From NCBI GenBank assembly GCA_026745465.1, contig JACYXH010000717.1, positions 1 to 64,000 on the forward strand: a stretch of DNA of 64,000 nt, given 5' to 3'. The notes beneath the pieces were generated by a model. That model did not search any database. It was not told the DNA's origin and saw nothing but the letters and a program-made list of their open reading frames with translations. Positions within the stretch are counted from its first letter, which is position 1, and each line of letters begins with the position of its first letter. The translations under genes and the position numbers were made by a program. Source of the DNA: Lota lota. Its lineage: Eukaryota > Chordata > Actinopteri > Gadiformes > Lotidae. Of the stretch, positions 26,201 to 39,384 are shown one piece after another.

Positions 26201-29200
26201 TTGCTTTGCGTTGGTTCAGGCGGCCACTGGAGCACCATTTTTATACTGCTGATATTAGAATAATTAGTATCACTATTTACTTTACCAAGGCACACCTCAA
26301 CTGAAATCAGCCGATGGCTATGCTAATTAATGATGTAGACTATCACTATTCACTTAGGACTAAGCCACACACTCAACCGAAATCTGTAGATGGCTGGGCC
26401 ATTAGTGACATTGACTATTACTTTCCCTTAGGACTAAAGTTCACACACATTTGAAACTTGCAGATGGCTAGGCCATTAATGACACTGACTATTACTTTCC
26501 CTTAGGACTAAGGTTCACACACAACTGAAACTCGCTGATGGCTCGGCCATTAATGACATTGAATATCACTCTTCACTTGGGACCAAGCCACATAATCAAT
26601 CAAACCTCACCGTTCTCTCGGCAGTTCGTGACATTGATTACTTACTTAACGTAGCGTAGCATAAACCTGCCGATCAGTTGATGAGTCATACTTTAATTGA
26701 CAAATACAACTAACTAAATGAACTTTTAGTGAGAAACCCACGGTTGTTAAAGCCCAGCTCCACACAATCCAATACTCCAACCAGCCGTTGGCTGACACTG
26801 GCTAATCCAATTCTAACACACTAAGTTGTTGGGTTTTTGAAGCAACGCACTCAATCATCTTACAGCCGCTCGCTGCACTGTTCAAGCGTGCAAAACCCAC
26901 CACCTCCCCCATTTCCAACGCTCATCGGTTGTGCATTGATTCACTATATATTAAGATAAATGCTGTAACGTTGTTATTTATGTATGTATTTATATACCAT
27001 GGTAAGCCCAGATATCCCACTAACGGCTACCAGTTAATCCTTAACCTAAACAGGTTGCTTGTCATGCTAACATTATGGCCCCTATTGCACTCCTAACCCT
27101 CCCTGGAAGGAAGGATCCCTCTTTCTGTGTTCCTTTTCAAGGTTTCTTCCCTGATTAGTGGAGGGCTTGGGGTTAGGGGATGTCATAACGTGGTCCGCGA
27201 AGCCTTTCAGTTAAGGCTTCTCAGACTGACAGAGTTTTCCCAAACAGAACAAAACATGTGTTCTGGAGTTAATAAAAGCCTATGGATCAATTAAAAGATA
27301 ATCGAAATTGACACCTTGTCATTTGAGCTCTGATGGCTAATATAAGATTCATTTCAGTGACCAAGGGGGAAGTCACCATCAAGTTGATAGTGTCTCCAGA
27401 CATGGCACCATTGGTCCAGGTGGTGGCATACACTAGCCTTCCCAGTGAGAACATCATCGCTCACAAAGCTGATTTTGACACAGAGAAATGCTTCGCTAAC
27501 AAGGTCAGTGTGACTGGACGGGATGTTATGTATCGTTTATCGTTTTATTAAGTGACGTGGACTGATTGACCTGGAAATAAAATATCCCACCAATACATTT
27601 TTCTCCAGGTGTCACTGGAGTTTTCTCCCAGTGCAGCCGTCCCAGGAGAGGAGAACAGGCTGCAGCTGAGAGCCCAGCCAGACTCCCTGTGTGGCATCAG
27701 TGCTGTGGACCAGAGTGTCCTTATCAAGGAATCTGGGAAGAAGCTGACTGCTGACAAGGCAAGTGGGACAGCCTGAATACATAACCTTCACTCCAAGCCT
27801 TATTTTCATCAACATCGCCAATTCCACCCACCCTCTTAAGACCCAATCGCACTCACATTTGGTTCGGTTAGCGTTCACGCTGGATGTTTTACTGGTGACA
27901 ACTAGCAATAGCTTTATATATTCATCCGACCATATTTAGATGAGATGGACCTCTTGAAGCAGCATGTCTGACCGCGACTCATTTCAATCCAGGAAAGGTT
28001 TATATAAAGCCTACCTGGCAGAATATGTTTATTATGTCCAGTTAGCTGCTAAAATGTACATTCAACTTACAATGATTTTTTTTTTCGGCTCGTTTCCTAT
28101 ATTTGGTTCGGATCACTTTCACACCTAAAGCTAACCAAACCAGAGTTCACTTGGAAGTGGACTGAGACCAACGTTTTCAAGTTGACCAGAGTTTGTTTGT
28201 TTGGTTCACATCAGAGTTCGACTGAGTGTTCACACCATCCAAAATGAACAGTACTATCAAGAGAAACACTCCAGGGATCGAGAAATACGGACCAATCAGC
28301 TCAGGTGTGAAAGCACCCTCAGAGGCTGAACACACTCCTTTTGCCATTTGCGGACCTACGCGTATGTGAAGACATGCAGTCCTCCCAGAGATTGGTAACG
28401 TGTGACCCTTCTCTGCAGAGGTTTGCATCAAGTTAGCGCTGACTGGTCAAGCAGGGATTTTCGTTGGTTCATGTACATTAAGGGTTGGAAATGGTATACT
28501 GCTCCTTAACTTGAAGTGGAAGTTTAAATACATGCAACTCTGCAAAGATCTTTGTCTTGATCTGAGTCCCGAAGTGGATCTTCACAAACAAGCTGTACAC
28601 AAAACTGTGAATTCAGCTTAACTATTTACAGCTGGTTTGTCAAACTCAATTGCTTCAGGGGCCATGATAAAAAGTAACTAATTTGCTGGCGGGACCCAGC
28701 ATTTATTTAACAAAAAACTAACTGATGAACTTGACTCTATCTGGTCATTGTTTAATTGTTGAAAGGCCTAGAATGAACAATACAAATACATGTAAGTTAT
28801 TGCCAATCAAAAATGATTGTCTGGTCTTTAAATGTCTCAACTAATTTCCAACTAATTTGCAGTGCATTTATATTGGCACTTCCTATTTGCTTGACACCTG
28901 GCACTTGTCTTTGCTGCAAGTCTATTCATTTTTGGGCTATGCTGCTGAAACGCTCAAGATTGAGTGAAGTTGCCTGTCAGTTAGATGTGTCCGGTGAGAT
29001 TATTTGTTGATCTTCATTACAGAAAATACACATGTATGTCTTGCCAAATATGCAGAGCATATGGGAGGCCTGAAGACGGAGTTGTGGTATAGTTTCTGGG
29101 ACGAAACGGGAGAACAGACCTGCCCCCACAGAATTGTACTTGGCCTTCAGTGTACTGTTACAATGGAGTTCTATGAGCTCCATCTACATATTCACTGGTG

Positions 29201-31663
29201 CATTAACCACATCAATGGAAAACTGATTAGTGAAAAGTTGACATTTGAATTTTTGCCTCAAAATCACAAAGTGTCTCCTGATGTATAATGTAGTGGTAAG
29301 CTCTCAACTCCCCTGAGCCATTCTCGTCGTGCATCTTTTCCCTCATCCTTCCTACCAGTCCGCTCCTGTAACCACATATTGCAGGTGCCCAGTCCGTCGT
29401 AATTCCCATTCGTTTTTGCCAGGTCAGCTTCATGTCTGTCATGTATTTCTCCACTTCTAGGGAAATGTCCTTTCTGGTGGTCGTGTAACGCATTGACTTA
29501 ACATCCAGTAGCTACTCCATAAAAGATACATTGGAATCCACCCCACTGTTGAAAACTGAAAACTGAGCAGTATCTATAGCATCGGTACTCTCAACCACAG
29601 CAAGCAATTAAGCTACAAAGTCTTTGATTCTCTATGAGCTGGTCTCGGTGATGAGTGGCTAGGTCATCAACACAATCAGCCAGTTTATTTCTGCTATGTC
29701 CAATAATAGCAGATGGTTGCTTTTTTTCTGGACACGCTATGTCACACACTTTAAGCATGCAATGCTTAAAAACAATCCCCTTCATGGATGGTCGGCCTAA
29801 TTTTGCTATTGCTTCTGCTCCTACGAAACTGGATTTCATAGTTTATATATATTTATAACTCTGAATTCTGTACAGAAATGTCACGCATGCATCTTCGGTG
29901 AAGCAGTAGGCTACATCTACCGATCGACTGTAGCTATATAGAAGTTTATATCAGGAACCATTTGGTTTTTTCACTTTGTATTTGTCATGTTTTGCAGATA
30001 TTTAACATGTTGCCAGTCCAGAGCACAAGCATGTATCCATATGAAGTCAATGATCCTGACACTTGTTTGCGAGTGAGACCCAAAAGATCTAAGTGGCCAA
30101 ACCCAGGCCCCGAAGACAACAGTGCGTACTCAGTATTCCAGGTAGGGCCGAAGTATTTTTTATCATTTACCACTTGAATTATTAATATGAGTGGAACTTA
30201 AAAGGCCAACTATTAAAACGAATGTATTTATTAATCTAGGGAGTGGGGCTGAAGATGTTCACAAATTTGATTCTCAAATCACCTTCCTGTCTCACATACC
30301 ATGGAAGAAACTACTACTATAACCAGGGTGAGACTTTTTTCCAGAACTCTCTTATGTTAATGATGATACAGAAGCGTAATGCATTGACTTAAGAAAAAAA
30401 ATTCTGCTCTAGTTTTTCTAAAATAGCGACATCATTTTCTGAGAATTCTGAGAAACATTTTAATGTGGTAAAACAATGAAACTTTGGGGTTGTTCAGACG
30501 GAAAGCCCATTATGATCTGCTTGACATTGTGGCGTTCCTCAAGGAACAGTTGAACCGATATGGCATGCTTGACGGATATAAGATGATGCATCTGAAATGC
30601 ATTCTCTACTGTTACATGAGGTCAGGCTAACAGTTAGATTACATAATTTGACATGTTAACTAAAACCTTAGATACCTTATATCAACCCCGTACTTGAAAT
30701 CACCTTTGGGGGGTTAGGCTGATTAGCAGCAGCAACCGTACTCCATGCAGGTGAGTTTCTCTCACGATTTTGAGGTATCTCATTCATTCAGAAAAACTGG
30801 GCAGAATTATTTTTTACTGAGATAAGTAGTTCATTTTTTTCTCAAGTGACGCTTCCGTAGAACACAGGATACTTATATATAACATGCACTCTCCCTTTTT
30901 TTTTACTGGAATTAGTTATTAGATATGGTGGTTACCCAGAGACAGTTATGATGAAAGGAATGATGGAACCACAACGTAGAGTTATGGATGGTGCCGGTGG
31001 AGGCGCTCCTCCCCCCCCTCCTCCAATCATAGAAACTGTCCGCACTTTCTTTCCTGAAACCTGGTTGTGGGACCTGGTCAAAGTGGGGTGAGCTTAATAT
31101 AATAAAAAATCCCTTCAGAGATGTAGATATGAATAATTTATGTGTATGTTCACCAGAAGGCTGATTTCAGAATGCATCTTACTGCTATATTATGCAGTGC
31201 ATAATATCATAGGTCTATATTATTATTATTGATGTAATAATGAAAATATAAATAGGCCTACATTATATGGTACTCTATCTAATTACCCATGTATCTATCA
31301 TGACGTATTTCCAAGTAAAACAGGTCATGAGTGCAGAACAACCCATTGGTGGAATGTGATCTGATCCTTGGGGATTTAGTTGGAACATAGCTGAACAAGC
31401 TGACCACCGGCTGTGTGTCAGCTTTTTGAAAGTTATAGCAGGGCAAACAGAAACCTGATATAGCATTGGTTGAAAGGTTAAGCCTTGTTCCAACTACCCA
31501 AATAATGTGTTTGATTTTGATGATATCTTTGATGTATTTTGGTTGTTGTTCTTATGCATTAGCATACATTATGAGGAATGGGTGAATAATAATAATATGA
31601 CTGTAGTAAAAGTTCATTACCCTTTTATGGGGCTTTTAAGAGGCTAGGCAGCCAATGCATGTC

Positions 31664-31726
<63 letters not shown>

Positions 31727-31750
31727 CTCTCTCTCTCTCTCTCTCTCTCA

Positions 31751-31807
<57 letters not shown>

Positions 31808-34800
31808 GAAAGTCAGGTATGAAGGAGGTGCCCGTCACCGTCCCGGACACCATCACCACCTGGGAGACTGAGGCCTTCTGCCTGTCAGAGCAGGGGTTTG
31901 GCCTGGCCCCGCCCAAAGAGCTGGTAGTCTTCCAGCCCTTCTTCCTGGAGCTCAGCCTCCCCTACTCCATCATCCGAGGGGAAAACCTGGAGCTGAAGGC
32001 TACCGTCTTCAACTACCAAAGCAGCTGTATAATGGTACACCAACAACAGCCCTTTACTTTAATATAAGTCACATTCATAGAATACCCCTCAAAACATGTC
32101 ATTACTGTAATGTAAACATTTAGGATGGAATTCTATAAGTTCTATCATTATAATTTAATTAATATTACTTATTTTTGTAATGTGCTCATTCTTGCTTTTT
32201 CATGCTTTTCTTCTTACGGTCAACTGTGTCAACCCAAAATCAAAATCCAGATTTGATGCAAGTCTTCTTTTTCTTCAGCCATGCTTTCTATAACAGACTG
32301 TGTGTGTTCTCATTGGCAGGTGAGCGTGAGCCCCGCCATCTCTTCAGACTACACCCTCACACCCCTCTCAGATGCCCAGCAAGCCTCCTGTCTGTGTGCC
32401 CAAGGCCGCAGGACTCACAGCTGGAAACTGACCCCAACAGCCCTTGGTGAGGGTTAAAAACACAGTACTCCAGTAGACTGAAGACAAATCACAATATATC
32501 ATAGTCATAGCAGTCTGTTGAACAATGTGTTTTTGTTGTGCTATAGCCGTGATGTATCCTTGTATCTGTAGGGCCTGTGAACGTGACCATGATTGCAGAG
32601 GCAGTGAGTTCCCACACCTCGTGTGACAACGAGATTGTAAATGTTCCCGAGAGAGGCCGCATCGACGTGGTCACGCGCTCTCTCATCGTGAAGGTGATGA
32701 TTACATTGTTGGTGAAATGGTTGTTTCTGAAATGGTGGATTTGGAAAATGTTGGAAGATTTGTGTGTATGCATATCATCTTGTTTGTTTCTAATCCTCTT
32801 CTTTTTAGGCAGAGGGAATCGAGCAGACCAAGACCTACAACGTCTTGCTCTGTCCAAAAGGTCAGTGGTAACTTCTTATAAACTGTAATTATCATATATT
32901 ATTCGTCTATTAATTTAATCGGTTTATTTATTTCGTTTTTATATATTTATAAATTTTACGTGGTTATTTAACACATTTGAATGTTTAGATTTGACACTTT
33001 TCAGCTAATACATAGACTGTACATTTGCTTGTTAATTAACGTTACTTTACTAAATTACATTACTTTATGATGCTATCGTTGATACATTTCTTCCGTCTGG
33101 TGTTGCCATATGCCTGTATATGGTTCTTTATGACATGAATATGTTTTCTCCATACCTAGGAGAGAGTCTTCAGGAGCAGGTGGAGCTCAGCCTACCTGAG
33201 GATGTGATCCAAGGATCTTCCCGAGCTTCAGTATCAGTCCTGGGTAAACTTTGATCTTTTTACTGAGCATGTTGAGGGCCGCTTTATCAACCATGCCCAA
33301 TAGAAAGAAGACCACTGAGTGTGTGTATGTGGAATGATTCAGAAAACAGAACAAGCAGAACAATTAAACAGACACATGAAACAGTTCAGCAGTAGTCAGG
33401 GGAGAGGAAGCCTAGCGGTCAGAGTGTTAGGCTGCCAGCCAAACGGTTCTGGGTTCAAACCCTAATGTCTGCAGTCTACCAGTAGGCCTCCCTGATACCT
33501 GTTTGTTAATAACATGTATCTACAAAAACCTAGCAGTCCCTCTGGATGAAAACATCTGCTTAATAGATGGTGATAACCTGTGTAGGCTATTATCCATAGT
33601 CTCACCTTGTACTTCCCACAGGTGACATCTTGGGACGAGCCCTTAAGAACCTAGACGGTCTGCTGAGCATGCCATATGGCTGTGGAGAGCAGAACATGGC
33701 TCTACTCGCCCCCAATATTTACATCCTGGAGTACCTCACCAACACACAGCAAATCACTGCTGAGATTAAGGCCAGGGCCACTAACTTCTTGACCAGTGGT
33801 AAGTCTCCTAAGAAATCATGCTTTTTGGATGTGTGCAGCCAACTTTATTAAAAATGTTTACATTTCATTTCATTTTTAATTTTCCCTGTTTGGTCCTTCC
33901 CTGAAAATGAAATAGGCTTTAATGATATTTATGCAATTGTGTATAGCTTGGTATGAAAATTATGTTTATCCACAGTTATAAAGTATAATAAACAATTATA
34001 ATCACACACAGGCTACCAGAGGCAGCTGAACTACAAGCATTCAGATGGAGCTTACAGCACGTTTGGAACTGGATCTGGGAATACCTGGTAAGATTTAGTA
34101 GACTTTGACATGAATGATTTGAATTTTGAAGTCAATGAACCATAGGTAAGAAAAATGATCTATAAACCTGGTGAGTGACTGACTACCTTTGGTCATTATT
34201 CTTTAGGCTCACAGCATTTGTGCTGAGATCTTTCGTCAAAGCAAAGTCTTTCATCTACATTGACCCAACCGTCATAGCGGACGCAGAATCTTGGCTGGAG
34301 AGCAAACAACAAGACAACGGCTGCTTCCAAAAGTTGGGCAGCCTGTTCCACAACACAATGAAGGTACAGACATGAAAGCTTCTCTCTTACTATGAAGCTA
34401 TGAAGCTAGCTATGAGGAGAATAAAAGGGCTTCTTTATGTTTGGGACAGATTTCACTTGTTGAAACTGATTAGTAGGAGATTTTAAGTAAGAAAGTGGAG
34501 ACCCATTTTGGTGTACAACTATGTACACACACTTCAACCACATATTTTAAATGGATCACACAGTCAAGTATTTCATTGCTATGCTTCACAGGGAGGCGTC
34601 TCAGATGAAGTCACTCTCTCTGCGTACGTGACGGCCGCTTTGTTGGAGACCAATATGTCTGCTTCTGTGAGTATTGACTCTTTCAAGCACTGATTGAATA
34701 GATGACCTTAATAATATGCATAATGGATTACGACTTCAATTAAATGTATTACATTTCAAGGTATGATTGTCATCTGTGCCGCTGATGTTCACTCAATAAC

Positions 34801-35750
34801 AAAGATAAAGAAAGACGTAGTGACATGTGAAGTAGAGTCGGACATGGAAGTTGTTGTCTTCACCACCATCAAGGGTAGCAGGGATCCTGTCAGGGTCTCT
34901 GTACCAGGTGTCATGTCGATGTTAGTGGTGTGATCATCACTAAGGGGTATGACTGGAGATGGCAAGGTGTTGTCCTTAGGCTGTACATCCAGAATCTGAT
35001 CCACATGACGTCTCCAGGCATGCTCTCCATCATCCACTGTGTACATCAGTGGTCCGGTTCTTGTGGCTGTCCTACCAGGGGTCCACTTGTCTTCTCGATA
35101 GTCGCATGCTAGGAGTTCCTGTCTAATCTCAAAGCCTCTTGCAGCTTTACTTAGCAAGTGGCTGAACTGTTTATTCGGCGCTTCCCTTCACAGATCTAGT
35201 TTCAGGAGGTCCATCCGAGATCTCAAATTTCTGTTCATGAACAGCATTGTGTGGTGTTTGGTTTGGTTTGTCGTTGCATGAACAGAGTTTCGATATACGA
35301 AGAGGAAGTTGTCCACCTTGTGCTGAAGAGAAATGTCCTCCTTTTCCATAGCTAAAATAGACTTATTGAAAGTTTTGTTACGTGACCCTCTCCGTTTCTG
35401 TCAAACTCCACCATCTAGTGGCAGCCGGTGCCACTACACCATATGCTCTTTGTTTACCTCTCGTCAATTAGCCACCACGTGCACTCCGGTCTACACTCCT
35501 GCCAGCAATCACGAATCACCCCCCTCTGTACTTAAGCACTGGCTCCCCACAGAGCCAGTGCTAGTTCGTTGTTTAGTTTAGTGTGTTCACTTCTCACAGT
35601 AACTTCGTCCTCGCCTTTTAGTTTCTTGTTCCTGTTACGGGTTTCGCTCCCGTTCTTGTTCCGCTCCCGTTCTTGTTCCTGCTCTTGTTCCTGTTCCTGC
35701 TCCCGTTCCAGTACCTTCTCCTCTTGTCCTCCTCGTTCCTGTTTCCTAGT

Positions 35751-35783
<33 letters not shown>

Positions 35784-38700
35784 CCCGTTGCCGAGCCTTG
35801 CTTTCCTGACTACCCTCTGCCTGCCTGACTCCCCGCCTGCTTACTGCCGCCTGACTCCCCGCCTGCCTACGTCCCTCTGCCTGCCTGACTCCCCGCCTGT
35901 CTACTGCCTCCTGACTACCCGCCTGTCTACGTCCCTCTGTCTGCCTGACTTCCCGCCTGCCTACTGCCTGCTCGACTACCCGCCTGCCTACGTCCCTCTG
36001 CCTGCCTGACCCCCCGCCTGCCTACTGCCTGCTCGACTACCCGCCTGCCTACGTCCCTCTGCCTGCCTGACTCCCCGCCTGCCAACTGCCTGCTCGACTA
36101 CCCGCCTGCCTACGTTCCTCTGCCTGCCTGACCCCCCGTCTGTCTACTGCCTGTTGCCTGCACAACTACCCGCCTGCCTTGCCCTTGCCTGTGCCTGAGC
36201 TTATAATAAATCCCCTTTTCAACCCGTTCCCTTCGCATCTCCGTGTCTTGCACTTGGGTCCTAGTCGTAACCGTAACAGTACGAAGTAGCCAACATGGAC
36301 CCAGCAGACACGGATCGAATACGCCAGGCTTATTCCCGGCTGGGAATACCTTATTTCCCCTACGAATCGGCTTTGGCAGAAATCAAGTCCTCCCTTGAAG
36401 AGCTTAAGGCGGCTCGCATCGCGCGTGAAATCCGCTCAGCAGTCTCGTGGCCACCAACCCCCGCTGCAACTGCAGCATCGTGGCCACCAACTCCCGCTGC
36501 AACCGCAGCATCGTGGCCACCAACTCCCGCTGCAACCGCAGTCTCGTGGCCACCAACTCCCGCTGCAACCGCAGCATCGTGGCCACCAACTCCCTCTGCA
36601 ACCGCAGTCTCGTGGTCACTAACTCCCGCTGCAACCGCAGTCTCGCGGTCACCAACTCCCGCTGCAGCCGCAGCCTCCAGTCCTCAACCACCACAGCAGT
36701 GGTCTCCTGGTTCCAAGCCCCAGCAGGAGTGGCCTCCTGGTTCCAGTCCTCAACCACCACAGCTGTTCTCTCCTGTTTCCAAGCCTCAGCCCCCGCAGCT
36801 GTTTCCCCCTGTTTCCAAGCCTCAGCTCCCGCAGCTGTATTCCCCGAGCTCCAAGCCTCAGCCCCCGCAGCTGTTCTCTCCTGTTTCCAAGCCTCAGCTC
36901 CCGCAGCCGTTTCTTCCTGGTTCTGAGCCCCAGGTCCCGCAGCCGTGGTCTCCGGATCCCAAGCACCAGCCCACACAGCCGTGGACTCCGTGCTCACAGC
37001 CCCCACAGCCGTGGAGTCCTGTTTCTAAACCCCTGTCTCCGCAGCCGTTGCTTCCGGTTTCCGAGCCCCAGCAACAGCTGCCTTCTGGTCCCAAGCCTCA
37101 GCGGCCTCCCGGCCCTTAGTTCCAGCAGCAGTTGCCTCCTGGTCTTAAGCCCCAGTGGCCTCCAGGCCCTCAGCCCCAGCAACTGCGGTCACCTGGTCCC
37201 AAACCTCAGCGGCCTCCTGGCCCTGAGCCCCGGCAACAGCTGCCTTCTGGTCCCGAGCCTCAGCGGCCTTCCGGCCCTCAGCCCCAGCAGCTGCTGCCTT
37301 CTGGTCCCAAGCCCCAGCGGCCTCTCGGCCCTCAGCCCCAGCAGCTGCTGTCTCCTGGTCCCAAACCTCAGCGGCCTCCTGGCCCTGAGCCCCGGCAACA
37401 GCTGCCTTCTGGTCCCGAGCCTCAGCGGCCTTCCGGCCCTCAGCCCCAGCAGCTGCTGCCTTCTGGTCCCAAGCCCCAGCGGCCTCTCGGCCCTCAGCCC
37501 CAGCAGCTGCTGTCTCCTGGTCCCAAGCCCCAGCGGCCTCCCAGCCCTAAGCCCCAGCAGCTGCTGTCTCCTGGTCTCAAGCCCCAGTTGTCTCCTGGTC
37601 TCAAGCCTCAGCGACCTCCCGGTCCTGAGCCCAAGCAACTGCTGCCTCCTGGTCCCAAGCCCCAGCGGCCCTCTGGCCCTGAGCCCCAGTCCCAGCAGCA
37701 GTTCCTTTCTAGCCCTGCGCCCCAGCGCCAGCAGCAGTTGTCTCCAGGTTCCGAGTCCAAGTCACAGTTGTCTCCAGTTCCCGAGTCCAAGTCCCAGTTG
37801 TCTCCAGTTCCCGAGTCCAAGTCCCAGTTGTCTCCAGTTCCCGAGTCCAAGTCCCAGTTGTCTCCAGTTCCCGAGTCCAAGTCCCAGTTGTCTCCAGGTC
37901 CCGAGTCCAAGTCCCAGTTGTCCCCAGGTCCCGAGTCCAAGTCCCAGTTGTCTCCAGGTCCCGAGTTCAAGTCCCAGTTGTCCCCAGTTCCCGAGTCCAA
38001 GTCCAAGTCCCAGTTGTCTCCAGGTCCCGAATCCAAGTCCCAGTTGTCTCCAGGTCCCGAGTCCAAGTCCCAGTTGTCTCCAGGTCCCGAGTCCAAGCCC
38101 CAGCTGTCTCCAGGTCCCGAGTCCCAGTGTCCTCCTGATCCTGAACCGCAGCAGTTCCCTTCCGGCCCTGCGCCCCAGTGTCCTCCTGATCCTGAACTGC
38201 AGCAGTTCCCTTCCGGCCCTGCGCCCCAGTGTCCTCCTGACCCTGTGTCCCAGCAGCAGCTGTCCCCTAGTCCGCTGTCACCTCCGTCCCCGGCTCCGTC
38301 TTTTCCCCGGGTGGTTGACAGCATCCCGGCGTATCCTGGTGGACACCTCCTTGATGTGCGTCGTCGTGGACGACGACGTGCGCCCGCCTGCTCCGAACAC
38401 CAGGCACGCAAGCGCCGGTTACCGGTCCCACGGTTATCCGTCGGGAGAAAGCCTAGTCCGCTGTCACCTCCGTCCCCGGCTCCGTCTTTTCTCCGGGTGG
38501 TTGACAGCATCCTGGCGTACCCTGGAAGACGCCAACCTGATTTGCGTCGTCGCGGTCGGCGACGGACGCCCGCCCGCTCCCGATATAAGAAATACAAGCT
38601 CCGGCCTCCTGTCCCGCAGCTTTCCGCCAGGAGAAAGCCCCGGTCCGCTGTCTCCTCCGTTCCCAGGCACCGCCCTCTCCTTGGTTGACAGCATCCTGGC

Positions 38701-39351
38701 GTACCCTGGAAGACGCCTACCTGATTTGCGTCGTCGCCGTCGGCGACTGACGCCCGCCCGCTCCCGATATAAGAAATACAAGCTCCGGCCTCCTGTCCCG
38801 CAGCTTTCCGCCGGGAGAAAGTCCCGGTCCGCTGTCTCCTCCGTTCCCGGCACCGCCCTCTCCCTGGTTGGCAGCATTCCGGCGTATCCTGGACTCCTCC
38901 CCAACTCGGGATTCCCACCGCCAGCACCCTCCTCCGCCGTGCGTACGCCTGGAGGCGTCAGTTGGTGGGGGGGTACTGTTACGTGACCCTCTCCGTTTCT
39001 GTCAAACTCCACCATCTAGTGGCAGCCGGTGCCACTACACCATGTGCTCTTTGTTTACCTCTCGTCAATTAGCCACCACGTGCACTCCGGTCTACACTCC
39101 TGCCAGCAATCACGAATCACCCCCCTCTGTACTTAAGCACTGGCTCCCCACAGAGCCAGTGCTAGTTCGTTGTTTAGTTTAGTGTGTTCACTTCTCACAG
39201 TAACTTCGTCCTCGCCTTTTAGTTTCTTGTTCCTGTTACGGGTTCCGCTCCCGTTCTTGTTCCGCTCCCGTTCTTGTTCCTGCTCTTGTTCCTGTTCCTG
39301 CTCCCGTTCCAGTACCTTCTCCTCTTGTCCTCCTCGTTCCTGTTTCCTAGT

Positions 39352-39384
<33 letters not shown>

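Noticed and set aside
32489..32888. Open frames on both strands around A2M exons 21-22
   Set aside because: They are reading-through of exons into introns. Exons are defined by phase and homology at 32572-32693 and 32809-32860.
33405..33580. Possible tRNA gene
   Set aside because: A and B boxes are present but no acceptor stem or anticodon arm closes, and the tail is SINE-like.
35569..36009. 146-codon frame inside the 5' LTR, repeated in the 3' LTR
   Set aside because: Low-complexity CCTG repeat translation. Its duplication follows from the LTR pair.
37608..38927. A 439-codon open frame on the minus strand across the repeat ORF
   Set aside because: It is the antisense of the 30-bp and Pro/Gln repeats. 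Repeat units that are multiples of three keep several frames open. The plus strand has the MDPAD start and correct LTR orientation.
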